DNA of 64,000 nt, from NCBI GenBank assembly GCA_963605405.1, contig CAVCUP010000009.1, forward strand, positions 1 through 64,000, read 5' to 3'. Shown piece after piece: positions 33,135 to 44,001 of the stretch (its first letter is position 1; each line of letters opens with the position of its first letter). This stretch comes from Paratractidigestivibacter sp963605405. GTDB lineage: Bacteria; Actinomycetota; Coriobacteriia; Coriobacteriales; Atopobiaceae. Below the pieces are notes generated by a model, which was not told the DNA's origin, made no database searches, and was given only the letters and a program-made list of their open reading frames with translations. Made by a program: the position numbers and the translations under genes.

Positions 33135-34913
33135 ATGGACAAGAAATCAGCGGATACGCTCATGCGAAAGGTCGGCGTGGCGGTACTCACGGGAACGCTC
33201 GTCCTCGCCCAGGTGCCCGCACAGGCCATCGCCGAAGAAACCGGGGCCAACTCCTCCGCGCAGCAGACCTCCGGCAGCCAGCCGCCCGAGATACCCTCCG
33301 GCGACTCGGGCAGCGGCGGGCCCGGCCAAGGCTCGGGCGACGGCCAACCCGGCGAGCCCCCGTCCGGCGAGGCCCCCGACAGCGCCCCCGGCGGCGAGGG
33401 CGGCGGTCCCGGCGGCGGTCCCGGCCAAGGAGGCGCCCCCGGCATGGGCGGCGCGGACACGATGACCTTCGACTACACCGGCACCTATTCGGGCGCCGTG
33501 ACGGCCGACGGCGAGTCCGTCTCCCAGGCCTCAGCGACCTATAGCGCGACCGAGGCGGACGTCAACGCGGCCCTCGTCCAGAACGGCGGCGCCCTCGCGC
33601 TCACGGGCGTCACGCTCACCAAGTCCGGGGACGACACCAACGGCGACAACTGCAACTTCTACGGCCTGAACTCCATTCTTCTCGCTGTGGGAGAAGGGTC
33701 CGCCGCCACCATCGAGGGCTCCGGCCTGAGCGCCACGAGCGAGGGCTCCAACGGCATCTTCGCCACCGACAACGCCACCGTGCTTGCCAAGGACGTTACC
33801 ATCAGCACCACGGCCGGCAACTCACGCGGCCTCGACGCCACCTATGGGGGCACGATTCTCGCCGGCGACGTGACCATAACGACGCAGGGCGACCACTGCG
33901 CGGGCGTGGCGACCGACCGCGGCGGCGGCAACATCTCCGTGGACGGAGGGAAGATCTCGACGGCGGGCTCGGGCTCGCCCATCCTCTATTCCACCGGCGA
34001 TGTCGAGGTCCAGGACATTACGGGCACCGCGACGGGCAGCCAGATCGCGGGCATGGAGGGCTTGAACACCATCCTCATCAAGAACTCCACCCTCGAGAGC
34101 ACCATCACGAGCAAGACGGCGAGCGACCCCGTTGCCAACGGCGTGATCATCTACCAGTCGACCTCGGGCGACGCCGAGTCCGCCACGGGCAGCACCGCGA
34201 CGTTCCAAGCCGTCGACTCCACGCTCAAGAGCGCGATCGAGTCCGGCTCGATGTTCTACCTGACCAACACGAGCGCGGACGTCGTGCTGAGCAACACGAA
34301 GCTCGACTTCGACTCGAGCAAGGCGAGCCTCGTGTACGCGGCCGGCAACGATTCGAACAGCTGGGGCACCGCGGGCAGCAACGGCGCGTCCGTCAAGTTA
34401 ACGGGCATCAAACAGGAGCTCGCCGGCGCTGTTGTGGCGGACACCATCTCCAGTATCGACCTGTACCTGACGGACGGGACGATCTGGACCGGCTCGGCGC
34501 GCATCGAGGAGAACTCGGCCGGCTCGACGTCCGAGTCCCCTATCACGGTGAACATCGACGCGACCTCTTCCTGGGTCGTGAACGGCGACTCCACCTTCTC
34601 CAACCTCAACGCCGCCGAGGGCGCAAAGATCGTGGACTCGGACGGCAAGGCCGTGACCATCGTGGCCGGCGGACAGACCGTGGTGCAGGGCGACTCCGCC
34701 TACGCCATCACCGTGACGGGCAGCTATTCCACGAGCTGCGACGCGAGCGCGGCGGGCACGGTATCCGAAAGCGCGATCGACCGCTCGGCCTACAACGAGG
34801 CCTTCGGCATCGACGAGTCCGGCGAGGGGACATCCGCCGAGGGCAGCGCCGACGCGGGCGGCTCTTGGCTCGACGCCATCGTCAACTGGTTCAAGGGGCT
34901 CTTCGGGTTCTAG
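33135..34913 (+). CDS. Secreted beta-helix surface protein with Gly/Pro-rich N-terminal linker
   Basis: A protein of 592 residues. A signal peptide spans about 1-33 (VGVAVLTGTLVLAQVPAQAIA). A disordered Pro/Gly/Ser-rich stretch follows (about 40-108). From about 115 to 520, repeated short strands such as GGALALTGVTLTKSGDD, FYGLNSILLAVGEG and DATYGGTILAGDVTIT fit a right-handed parallel beta-helix. This pattern is widespread among uncharacterised adhesin-like bacterial proteins. It ends with an amphipathic WLDAIVNWFKGLFGF instead of LPXTG, which may insert into or lie on the membrane. Carbohydrate or surface binding is inferred, not shown. Confidence 0.75.
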   Translation: MDKKSADTLMRKVGVAVLTGTLVLAQVPAQAIAEETGANSSAQQTSGSQPPEIPSGDSGSGGPGQGSGDGQPGEPPSGEAPDSAPGGEGGGPGGGPGQGGAPGMGGADTMTFDYTGTYSGAVTADGESVSQASATYSATEADVNAALVQNGGALALTGVTLTKSGDDTNGDNCNFYGLNSILLAVGEGSAATIEGSGLSATSEGSNGIFATDNATVLAKDVTISTTAGNSRGLDATYGGTILAGDVTITTQGDHCAGVATDRGGGNISVDGGKISTAGSGSPILYSTGDVEVQDITGTATGSQIAGMEGLNTILIKNSTLESTITSKTASDPVANGVIIYQSTSGDAESATGSTATFQAVDSTLKSAIESGSMFYLTNTSADVVLSNTKLDFDSSKASLVYAAGNDSNSWGTAGSNGASVKLTGIKQELAGAVVADTISSIDLYLTDGTIWTGSARIEENSAGSTSESPITVNIDATSSWVVNGDSTFSNLNAAEGAKIVDSDGKAVTIVAGGQTVVQGDSAYAITVTGSYSTSCDASAAGTVSESAIDRSAYNEAFGIDESGEGTSAEGSADAGGSWLDAIVNWFKGLFGF

Positions 34914-34946
34914 CGGCTCGGGTCCGGCCCCGCGCACAAGATGCAG

Positions 34947-34987
34947 GCGCCCCTCTTGCCGGCTCAACAAGGGTCGGCAAGAGGGGC
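34947..34987. terminator. Hairpin between convergent beta-helix and asparaginase genes
   Basis: A 14-bp perfect stem (CGCCCCTCTTGCCG / its complement) with a 13-base loop. No clear T-run on either side; it probably serves as a two-way terminator. Confidence 0.6.
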
Positions 34988-34992
34988 GAGGC

Positions 34993-36000
34993 TTAACGCG
35001 GCATGCGATCGTGGTTGACCTCGCGGTAGAAGAGGTCGCGGACGACCTCGGGATCGCGCGACTGGCCCAGGACCCACATCGTCTTGGCCACAAGCGCCTC
35101 GGTAGACATGTCGTCGCCCTTAAGCACGCCGGGATTATCGGCATATGCGCGCCCGACCTCATACACGCCCAGGTCAAGGCCTTCCTCAGGGACCTGGGTC
35201 GTCACGACGAGGGTGCGCCCGGAATTGACCCAGCCGAAGATGGCGTCATGCAGCGCGTCAGGGATGCCGCCGATGCCGAAGGTCTCGAGGATGATGGCGT
35301 CGTAGTCGCGCTTGAGCAGCTCAAAAATCGTGGGCTGGAACTCCGGCGTGAGCTTAAGCACGATGACGTGCTCGTTCAGGCAATCGTAGAACCGCGGCTC
35401 AGCGCCCGTCCTCGCCGGGGCCGTCGATGGGCCGGCGCCGGCGCCCGCCCGCACGATGCGGTCGTTGCGGATGTAGGCGAGCGACGGATAGTTCATGCTC
35501 ATGAAGGCGTTGAAGCTCATGGTGCGCTGCTTATGTGCGCGCGTGCCCGCTATGGCCTTGCCGGAGAAGACCACGGAAACGTCGCGGCTCGCATCGTCCG
35601 CCGCGTAAAGAACGGCCTGGTAGAGATTGAGCTTAGCGTCCGTAAAGGGACTCGCCATCGGCTGCTGCGACCCCGTGAGAACTATCGGCTTCTCGCTGTC
35701 CTGGATCAAATAAGAAAGCGCCGCCGCCGTATAGGCCATCGTGTCCGTGCCGTGCAGGACCACGAAGCCGTCGTAGCGGGCATACGCGCCCACGATGACG
35801 TCGCGGATGCGCAACCAGTCTCGCGGGCGCATGTTCGTGCTGTCGATGTTCATCGGCTGAACAAAGTCCAGCTCAGCGATAGTGTCGAGCAGCGGCACCT
35901 TGTCGGCAAGCTCGCGGCCGGTGGCGGTGGGCGTCAGGCCCGCGCCATCGGAGGTGGAGGCGATGGTGCCTCCGGTGGCGATTATGAGGATGCGCTTCAA
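34993..36000 (-). CDS. ansA: L-asparaginase, type I (cytosolic)
   Basis: Hydrolyses asparagine to aspartate and ammonia. The first catalytic Thr is in IIATGGTIAST near residue 12 and the second in VVLHGTDTMAYTAAAL, followed by VLTGSQQPM. There is no signal peptide, which favours the cytoplasmic type. I chose TTG at 36000, which gives MKRILIIATGG with GGGAG upstream; the only ATG upstream adds an unlikely 22 residues. The length of 335 is standard. It has an Ala/Gly-rich loop (about 185-200) between conserved parts. It appears monocistronic. Confidence 0.9.
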   Translation of the reverse strand: MKRILIIATGGTIASTSDGAGLTPTATGRELADKVPLLDTIAELDFVQPMNIDSTNMRPRDWLRIRDVIVGAYARYDGFVVLHGTDTMAYTAAALSYLIQDSEKPIVLTGSQQPMASPFTDAKLNLYQAVLYAADDASRDVSVVFSGKAIAGTRAHKQRTMSFNAFMSMNYPSLAYIRNDRIVRAGAGAGPSTAPARTGAEPRFYDCLNEHVIVLKLTPEFQPTIFELLKRDYDAIILETFGIGGIPDALHDAIFGWVNSGRTLVVTTQVPEEGLDLGVYEVGRAYADNPGVLKGDDMSTEALVAKTMWVLGQSRDPEVVRDLFYREVNHDRMPR

Positions 36001-36105
36001 ACGTGTTCTCCCGTCTCGGGCGTCTCGGTAGTTTCTCGTTGTTGTGCTCGAACGCCTCCCGCCCATCGGCGAGAAGGGCTTTGCAGACGCGTCCGCGAGG
36101 GGGGC

Positions 36106-37845
36106 CTACGGCTCGATTGCGGCGAGCCTGCGCACACACGGCCCGAAGGCCACGGCGGCGATCCCGGCCAGCTCAAGGGCACAGACCGCGACGGCCGCCA
36201 CGGAGCTCCAGACGCCGGCATCGATGTCGAGCAGGAGCGGGCCCGCGAAGCAGAGCGCCGGAAGCACCATCACCGCGACCGTGACCGCGATGCATGCGAC
36301 GACGGCGCCGACGGCCTCGTTGCCCTTGACCAACTGGGCCTCGCTCTCCCAATCAAGGGTAGGCGACCGCATGCCCACGGCCAGGCTCGCAAGGTCGGCG
36401 CAGGCGACGGAAAGCACGAGGATGGCGAAGCAGACCAGGGAGGTCTGAATCGGCAGGCCGACGACGAGCATGGCGACGAGCAGGACCAGCGCCACGGGCA
36501 CGCGGCCCACGAGCTCGTTGGACAGGAACTTGGCCTGGGCATAGGCGCGCAGGTCGACGGGCATGGCGCGGAAGAAGAAGAAATCCCGCCCGTCGCGCGA
36601 GACGGCCTGGCCGCACGCGTAGGACTGGATGCCCGTGAAGGCGGCCAGGAGCACCGTGCCCACAAGGGGCACGAGGCCGATGGCGGAGTCGACGCGGCAA
36701 GCAGAGGCGAGCTCGCGCACCCTCGAGAAGGAGCCGAAGTCACTGCCCTTGAACAGGGAGAACCCGAGCACTGACAGCATAATGACGGGCACGAGCCACT
36801 GGGAGAGCACGAACTGGTTGAAAAAGTACGGCACGCGGAAGAGCTGCGCCACGTCCACGGCCATGAAGGCGCGCACCTGGCTGCGGCTGCTCACCTTGGC
36901 GCTCAGCTCGGAGGCGTCGTAGCGCTTGTTCGAGCGCACGCCCGCGCCGCCCGAGAGGCCGCGCACCGCCTCGAAGTACCACTTGCTTGCACACCAGTTG
37001 AGCAGGCCCACGTACACGGCGAGAAGCGCGGCCATGCCGAGAAGCCCCGCGAAGGCCGCCGGGCCCTCGCAGCCGAAGACGACCCCGCCCAGCGCGGAAG
37101 GGGGGCAGAGCACGGTAAGGATCACGCGCACCGCCGGCGTCGCGGCGACCCCCTCGGCCATGGCGCCGACGGACCCCATATCGAGCCCTCCCGAGCTGGC
37201 CGCCTCCTTGCCTATGGAGAACGCGACCGAGACGCCCACGACCAGGAGCGTGATCACGGCGCCCAGCGCGCGCGAGAAGCGGTCCTTGTCGACGGCGAGC
37301 TTGGAGAAGCGCATGAGCGGAAGGACGAGCAGCACCATCGCCACGTTTACCGCCAGGGCGCACAGCACGAAGGCGAGGGCCATAAAAGCCCAGGCGAGAG
37401 GCCCTTCTCCCCGACCCGCGAGCACACCTATGCCGAGCGGCAGGACCGCCATGTCCATGAGGACCGCGCTCGAGAGATAGCTGGCGAGCTTGGCCCAGAG
37501 AATGGTTTGGCCGGATATGGGCAGCGCCACGTAGAACGAGAGGTCGCTCACCAAGAAAAGGCTGCTCACGGCCGTGTAGAAGCCCATGGTGAGCGAGACG
37601 AGCGTCAGCATCGCGACGGTGAGCTCGAAGCCAGAGAGCGCCGTCGCGCCCGCCTGGCCCATCATGCGGCCGCCGAGAAACATCAGGCCCGCCACCACGG
37701 CGAACGAGACGGCCATGCCCGCCAGGCGCGCTCCCTTTCCCTCGCCGAAGGAGCTATCGAGGCCCAGAACGTCGTCGGCGCTCTCCTCGCCCTTGCGGAT
37801 AGCGCGGAAGAGCGCCGCGAACCGCGCCCAATCGAGGCCGGCCAT
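36106..37845 (-). CDS. ABC-2-like exporter permease
   Basis: A multispanning membrane protein of 579 residues with roughly 14-16 hydrophobic segments arranged in two similar halves. It begins with a short cytosolic stretch and the first span at about 43-60. Features are SDLSFYVALPISGQTILWAKLASYL and DGRDFFFFRAMPVDLRAYAQAKFLSNEL. Such PxS/AKxLS motifs recur in both halves, as in large ABC-2 type exporters. It lies one base after the ATPase gene, so the two form one exporter. The substrate is unknown; lantibiotic or drug export is typical of similar pairs but unproven. Confidence 0.75.
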   Translation of the reverse strand: MAGLDWARFAALFRAIRKGEESADDVLGLDSSFGEGKGARLAGMAVSFAVVAGLMFLGGRMMGQAGATALSGFELTVAMLTLVSLTMGFYTAVSSLFLVSDLSFYVALPISGQTILWAKLASYLSSAVLMDMAVLPLGIGVLAGRGEGPLAWAFMALAFVLCALAVNVAMVLLVLPLMRFSKLAVDKDRFSRALGAVITLLVVGVSVAFSIGKEAASSGGLDMGSVGAMAEGVAATPAVRVILTVLCPPSALGGVVFGCEGPAAFAGLLGMAALLAVYVGLLNWCASKWYFEAVRGLSGGAGVRSNKRYDASELSAKVSSRSQVRAFMAVDVAQLFRVPYFFNQFVLSQWLVPVIMLSVLGFSLFKGSDFGSFSRVRELASACRVDSAIGLVPLVGTVLLAAFTGIQSYACGQAVSRDGRDFFFFRAMPVDLRAYAQAKFLSNELVGRVPVALVLLVAMLVVGLPIQTSLVCFAILVLSVACADLASLAVGMRSPTLDWESEAQLVKGNEAVGAVVACIAVTVAVMVLPALCFAGPLLLDIDAGVWSSVAAVAVCALELAGIAAVAFGPCVRRLAAIEP

Positions 37846-37846
37846 G

Positions 37847-38623
37847 CTACATCCCCTCCGAGGCGCCCTCGGACGCGCCCGCGCCGGAAAGCGGCGAGTT
37901 CTCGCCCGTGAGCTCGAGGAACATCTCCTCGAGCGAGGTGTTGTTGCGGAAGTGCTCGCGCATCTCGTCGACGGTGCCCACAAAGAGCAGCTTGCCGTGC
38001 GCGATGATGCCCACGCGATCGACGACCTTCTCGGCGACGTCGAGCACATGGGTGGAGAAGAGCACGGTCTTGCCCTCGTCGGCATGGCGCCGCATGGACC
38101 GCTTGAGCAGCCATGCCGCCTGGGGGTCGAGCCCCGTCATGGGCTCGTCGAGAATCCAGAGGTCGGGGTTGGGAAGAAGCGCGCCCATGATCATCATCTT
38201 CTGGCGCATTCCGTGGGAATAGGACTTGAGCTGGTTGTCGAGCTCGGAGGCCATGCCGTAGCCCTCGGCGAGCTCGGCGATGCGGCTCGCGCGCACGTCG
38301 GCGGGCACGCCATAGACGTCGGCGATGAAACGCAGGTACTCGCGTCCTCGAAGGCGCAGCAGGTGATCGGGGGTATCGGACACGTAGCAGAGGCGGCGCT
38401 TGGCCTCGACGGGGTTCTCGGCCACGTCGACGCCGTCGATCTTTAGGGTGCCCTTGGTGGGGGCGAGGGTGCCCACCAGCATGTTCAGGGTCGTCGACTT
38501 GCCGGCGCCGTTGGGGCCGAGGATGCCGAAGATCTCGCCGTCGCGGACCTCGAGGGAGAGATCGTCGACGGAGAAGGTCCGCCCGCCGTCGTAGGACTTG
38601 CTCACATGGTCGATGCTGATCAC
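37847..38623 (-). CDS. ABC transporter ATPase (exporter type)
   Basis: A nucleotide-binding subunit of 258 residues. It has Walker A GPNGAGKST at about 36-44, a Q-loop region near CYVSDTPDH, the signature YSHGMRQKM, Walker B LWILDEPMTGLDP and the switch His in STHVLD. The relation to exporters comes from the LSYGMR-like signature and the adjacent large permease. I chose GTG 38623 behind TGGAGA; an upstream ATG would add 21 residues without homology. The 3' end abuts the permease ATG, which suggests translational coupling. Confidence 0.9.
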   Translation of the reverse strand: MISIDHVSKSYDGGRTFSVDDLSLEVRDGEIFGILGPNGAGKSTTLNMLVGTLAPTKGTLKIDGVDVAENPVEAKRRLCYVSDTPDHLLRLRGREYLRFIADVYGVPADVRASRIAELAEGYGMASELDNQLKSYSHGMRQKMMIMGALLPNPDLWILDEPMTGLDPQAAWLLKRSMRRHADEGKTVLFSTHVLDVAEKVVDRVGIIAHGKLLFVGTVDEMREHFRNNTSLEEMFLELTGENSPLSGAGASEGASEGM

Positions 38624-38950
38624 GGAAATCTCCAATCGCCGGGCCGGGGCATTGTGCTCCGGCCAATCGAGTATATACCAGGGCAATCAACGCCCCGTAA
38701 GGACCGGCAGAGCGCCGGCGACGCGAAGAGGGCCTCGGAAAAGAGCCGCGGCGCGGGTCTCCCGCGCCGTCCCGGAGGCCTCCCCCGATGTCTTCCCGGT
38801 GCGTCTCCCGGGACCTTCCCCGGCCGCCTCCGGCGTCCCCCAGGGAGCGCGCGGGCGCCATCCCTTCGCATCCCCGGGCCCTCCGGGCCCCCGCCCGAGC
38901 GCTGCTTTATAGTTGACGCGTTGTGGCACCCGCGCGCGAAAGGAATCAAC
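38624..38950. other. Divergent intergenic gap, 327 bp
   Basis: Very GC-rich sequence between the ABC operon and the membrane protein gene. It should hold both promoters. TATAGT at about 38906 could serve the rightward gene, but no matching -35 is evident. No gene is seen. Confidence 0.35.
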
Positions 38951-40039
38951 ATGGCCACGCTTCCCCGCCCGAACTCCCGGCCGAGCACAGGCCCGCTCCC
39001 CGGCCAGAACGACCTGGCACGGCCCTTCTCGGCAAGTGGCCTTCCCGCCGACCAGGCCGTCTATGACCCGAGTCCCTATACCGAGGCCGCATTCGAGCCC
39101 GAGCCCGAGCAGAGCATCTCCGACTTCGTCACGGACCGGCCCGCGCTCAAGTGGGCGATCGTCGCTCTGCTTGCGGTGGCTCTTCTCTTCTCCGAGCTCG
39201 GTCTGCGCCCCAAGTACGAACAGCCCGAGAGCTGGTCCTCGACCGTCCAGGTCATCGACGAGAAGAAGGCCAACGTACTCGCCCTCACCACGGCGGCGAT
39301 CACGCTCTCGTCCGTCATCTCGGCCATCCCCGACGACACCGGCACGCCCATCGCCGAGCAGCTCTCCCAGCTCGCGAGCAACCTAGGCATCGTGCTCGCC
39401 GTGCTCTACCTGGAAAAATACCTGCTCACCATCCTGAGCTTCCTCTCCCTGGGCATTCTCATCCCGATCTCCTGCCTGCTGTTCATCGGCGCATTGCTCA
39501 TGCACAACCGCTTTAGCACGAGCCGATTCCTGCGCATCGCCGGAACCAGGATCTTTGTTGTCGCCGCGATCGCGCTTGCCGTCGTGCCCGCGAGCGTATG
39601 GGTCACGGAGCGCATCGACCAGACCTACGAGACCTCGGTCGAGACCCAGGCCGCCGCATCCGCCGACGACTCGAAGACCGACGAGGCCGACCGGTCCGCG
39701 CAGTCGGGCGGCAATCTCATCGACAGCCTGGTCAACGCCGCGACAAACCTCGGGAACACCGTCCTCAACGGCCTGCAGAGCGTGACCGACGGCGTCATCA
39801 CCAAAGTGAACAACCTCATCGAGGGGGCCGTCGTGATGATCGTGACCTCGTGCGTGATCCCACTGCTCGTCCTCGCCGTCTTCCTGTGGCTCGGCCACAC
39901 GCTGCTCGGCATCGACGTGTCGGGGCCGGCCGAGGCCCTCTCGCGCCGGCTGAGTCGCCCGGCCCACAAGCCGGCCATCGGCACGGGTCCGGGGACGCGC
40001 GAGAAGTCCGGCGGCCGCGAGCTCACGCGCGCCGAATAG
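38951..40039 (+). CDS. Membrane protein of unknown function
   Basis: A protein of 362 residues. A Pro/Ser-rich cytosolic N-terminus (1-65) precedes about five membrane segments: ALKWAIVALLAVALLFSELGL, a long pair around NLGIVLAVLYLEKYLLTILSFLSLGILIPISCLLFIG (read as two), IFVVAAIALAVVPASVWV, and AVVMIVTSCVIPLLVLAVFLWLG. Between the fourth and fifth lies an exported-looking, acidic and polar loop with an amphipathic NLIDSLVNAATNLGNTVLNG. The tail is basic. It matches no family I know. AAAGGA precedes the start. A large terminator follows. Note that each quoted segment is a separate hydrophobic stretch. Confidence 0.7.
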   Translation: MATLPRPNSRPSTGPLPGQNDLARPFSASGLPADQAVYDPSPYTEAAFEPEPEQSISDFVTDRPALKWAIVALLAVALLFSELGLRPKYEQPESWSSTVQVIDEKKANVLALTTAAITLSSVISAIPDDTGTPIAEQLSQLASNLGIVLAVLYLEKYLLTILSFLSLGILIPISCLLFIGALLMHNRFSTSRFLRIAGTRIFVVAAIALAVVPASVWVTERIDQTYETSVETQAAASADDSKTDEADRSAQSGGNLIDSLVNAATNLGNTVLNGLQSVTDGVITKVNNLIEGAVVMIVTSCVIPLLVLAVFLWLGHTLLGIDVSGPAEALSRRLSRPAHKPAIGTGPGTREKSGGRELTRAE

Positions 40040-40082
40040 CCGCCGGGCGCCCCCCAATACCCGCGCGCCACCCCCACACAAA

Positions 40083-40138
40083 GCGGCCGGGCGGCGAGAG
40101 GAGCGCTTCCCCCTCTCGCCGCCCGGCCGCTTCCTTTA
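40083..40138. terminator. Bidirectional intrinsic terminator
   Basis: A perfect 19-bp GC stem (40083-40101 with 40112-40130) and 10-base loop, then TTCCTTT. It separates the convergent membrane-protein and dehydrogenase genes. Confidence 0.88.
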
Positions 40139-40161
40139 TGGCCGTCTTCCCGGCCGCCCCG

Positions 40162-41127
40162 TTACTCCTCCGGCATGGCGCTCTCGACGAACTCGCGGAT
40201 GATGCCGCAGCTCGAGCGCATGGCCTTGCGCTCGTCGTAGGAGAGGTCTATCTCCAGCACGCGCTCGATGCCCTCGTCGCCCAGCACGCACGGGACGCCC
40301 GCGCAGATGCCGCTCTCGCCGTACTCGCCCTCGAGGTGGACGGAAAGCGGCACGACGACCTTCTCGTTGTGCAGGACGGCCATCACGATGCTCGCCACGA
40401 CCGACCCGATGCCGAACTCGGTGCAGCCCTTGCCGGCCACGATGGAGCTGCCGGACTCGCGAACGCGCTTCATGACGTTGGAGAAGTCGATGTCGCTCGT
40501 CTTGTAGTTGGTCGCCGCGAGATACTCGCGCAGGTCGATGCCCTGGACCGAGATGTGCGAGGTCGGGATGAAGCTGGAGTCGCCGTGCTCGCCCATGCAG
40601 ACGGCCTGGATCTGCTTGGAGTTGACGCCGATGATCTCGGAGAGGGCGCGGCGCAGGCGCACGGAATCGAGCAGCGTGCCGGTACCGAAGACCTGCCGGC
40701 GAGGCAGGCCGAGATTGCGGTAAAGATACTCCGTCACCACGTCGCAAGGGTTGGACACGCTGATGAGGATGCCGTGGAAGCCCGAGTCGCGAATGGGGCC
40801 GACGATGGACTCGAGGACCTTCACGGTGCCGTCGAGCATCTGCAGGCGCGTCTCGCCGGGGCGGCGGCTGCGGCCGGCCGTCATGATCACGAAGTGCGCG
40901 TCGCCGCAATCGGAGTAGTCGCCCACGCGGATCACGAAGTTGTCGCCGAGGCCGGAGGCGAGGTCATTGAGGTCGCCGGCCTGAGCGGCGGCGGCATCGG
41001 GATTCACGTCGACGAAGACGATCTCGTTGACCAAGTGCTGGAACATGAGGCAGAGCGCGGCATGGCTGCCCACGCGCCCGGCGCCGATGATGACCGCCTT
41101 GCGGGTGCGGATCTTCTTCTCTTCCAT
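40162..41127 (-). CDS. L-lactate/L-malate dehydrogenase family protein
   Basis: An NAD-dependent 2-hydroxyacid dehydrogenase of 321 residues. It has a Rossmann GxGxxG (IIGAGRVGSHAA), Asp40 for NAD preference, and the catalytic dyad including His in GEHGDSS. The mobile loop reads TAGRSRRPGETR. By family rules the residue two before Pro (Arg88 here) decides the substrate: Gln in lactate, Arg in malate dehydrogenases. The remaining GETR and the KGCTEFGI helix look more lactate-like. I therefore give no firm name; lactate dehydrogenase is the usual annotation. GGAGG precedes the start. Confidence 0.85.
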   Translation of the reverse strand: MEEKKIRTRKAVIIGAGRVGSHAALCLMFQHLVNEIVFVDVNPDAAAAQAGDLNDLASGLGDNFVIRVGDYSDCGDAHFVIMTAGRSRRPGETRLQMLDGTVKVLESIVGPIRDSGFHGILISVSNPCDVVTEYLYRNLGLPRRQVFGTGTLLDSVRLRRALSEIIGVNSKQIQAVCMGEHGDSSFIPTSHISVQGIDLREYLAATNYKTSDIDFSNVMKRVRESGSSIVAGKGCTEFGIGSVVASIVMAVLHNEKVVVPLSVHLEGEYGESGICAGVPCVLGDEGIERVLEIDLSYDERKAMRSSCGIIREFVESAMPEE

Positions 41128-41179
41128 CTAAACGACCTCCGAACATAGAAAATCCGGCGTTTGGGCGCCGGTCCACAGA

Positions 41180-41215
41180 TAAGAAAAGCAGGCGCCCCGA
41201 TGTGGGGGCGCCTGC
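41180..41215 (-). terminator. Intrinsic terminator after ettA
   Basis: An 11-bp stem (GCAGGCGCCCC / GGGGCGCCTGC) with a 6-base loop, followed on the minus strand by TTTTCTT. Confidence 0.88.
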
Positions 41216-41266
41216 CATCTTAGGAGCCTGTCAAGGTGCGAACAGGCCTAAACGCGTGTTTATTCG

Positions 41267-42946
<1,680 letters not shown>

Positions 42947-43032
42947 GGAATGTCCTTCCCGGTCTCGGTTGATTCAACTCCTCCATACTACCCGAGGCCT
43001 ATACTGGAGGGCCTTCGGTCGAGGAGCTAGCC

Positions 43033-43680
43033 ATGAACTATGCGGAAATCAAGTACTGCGACATCGCGAACGGCGCGGGCGTGCGCACGACGCTCTTTGT
43101 GAGCGGCTGTAGGCTGCGCTGCCCCCACTGCTTCAACGAGGTGGCCTGGGACTTCTCCGCGGGCGAGCCGTTCACGCGCGAGACGGAGGACCGGATCATC
43201 GCATCGCTCGAGCCGGACTACGTGGCGGGACTCTCCGTCCTCGGGGGCGAGCCGATGGAGCCCGAGAACCAGCAGGGGCTCGTCGGGTTCCTCGAGCGCG
43301 TGCGCGACGCCTACCCGCGCGGCGAGAAGGGCCTGACGGCGGGAGGCGCGAAGCGCGGCGCCGCTGGGGCGAACGCTGCCGAGGCCGGTGACGCTGCGGA
43401 CGGCGAGAGGCGCGCGAAGACGATCTGGATGTACTCGGGACACACGTGGGAACAGCTCGCCCCGGGCGGCGCGTGGAACCTCGGCGAGGTGACCGACCGT
43501 ATTCTCGACACGCTCGACGTGCTGGTAGACGGGCCGTTTGTGCAGGACGAGCACGACATCACGCTACGCTTCCGCGGCTCCGCGAACCAGCGGGTCATCG
43601 ACGTGCCCGCCACGCTCGAGTCCGGCGCGGGCGTGGTCCCATGGCAAGACGACCCGGTCTTCTCGACGCACACGATGTAG
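43033..43680 (+). CDS. nrdG: Anaerobic ribonucleotide-reductase activating protein
   Basis: A radical-SAM activase that installs the glycyl radical on NrdD. The [4Fe-4S] motif is Cys26-X3-Cys30-X2-Cys33 in SGCRLRCPHCF. LSVLGGEPM is the SAM-binding GGE motif and IWMYSGHTWE the conserved late strand. The length of 215 is longer than usual (about 155-175) because of an Ala/Gly-rich insertion at about 102-126 before the YSGHTWE strand. No nrdD is in the window; it must be elsewhere. GAGGAG precedes the start. The following gap holds a leader for the Mg ATPase gene. Confidence 0.9.
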   Translation: MNYAEIKYCDIANGAGVRTTLFVSGCRLRCPHCFNEVAWDFSAGEPFTRETEDRIIASLEPDYVAGLSVLGGEPMEPENQQGLVGFLERVRDAYPRGEKGLTAGGAKRGAAGANAAEAGDAADGERRAKTIWMYSGHTWEQLAPGGAWNLGEVTDRILDTLDVLVDGPFVQDEHDITLRFRGSANQRVIDVPATLESGAGVVPWQDDPVFSTHTM

Positions 43681-43853
43681 CGAGAGGGCCCGGGGACGGC
43701 GTGTGGGTCGCGTGTGCCCCGACCGATTTACAGAACCCTTACTCGCCAAACGCGGCCGATGTTTGGTAGCATGCCCGAGGTCGGTTCAGCGCCCTCGGGC
43801 GGAATCGAGGGAAAATCTCGGGCCTGGCGGCCCGGACCCCAGGGAGGTGCCCC

Positions 43854-43949
43854 ATGTCCGACGGATGCAGTCACAGTCACGAACACAAGCTCAGTCAGTC
43901 CATGGGAGAAGCACCCGCCCTCGGGATGGCGGGTGCCCGCCTCGCGTAA
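43854..43949 (+). CDS. Candidate 31-residue His-rich leader peptide upstream of the Mg ATPase gene
   Basis: An ATG at 43854 is preceded by GGGAGGTG, one of the best Shine-Dalgarno sequences in the window. It opens a 32-codon frame ending in TAA at 43947. Near the start it encodes CSHSHEH, a possible metal-binding cluster, then a Ser/Gln/Ala-rich remainder. The last third of the frame folds into GCACCCGCC / GGCGGGTGC (about 43911-43936). An intrinsic terminator follows 52 bases later, before the ATPase start. This order suggests translation-dependent attenuation, as with mgtA leader ORFs in enterobacteria, though no sequence relation is claimed. Confidence 0.5.
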   Translation: MSDGCSHSHEHKLSQSMGEAPALGMAGARLA

Positions 43950-44001
43950 CGCGGCGCCATCGATAATCGACGCCGACGAGGTCGCTTGAAGCGCTCCTAC
44001 G

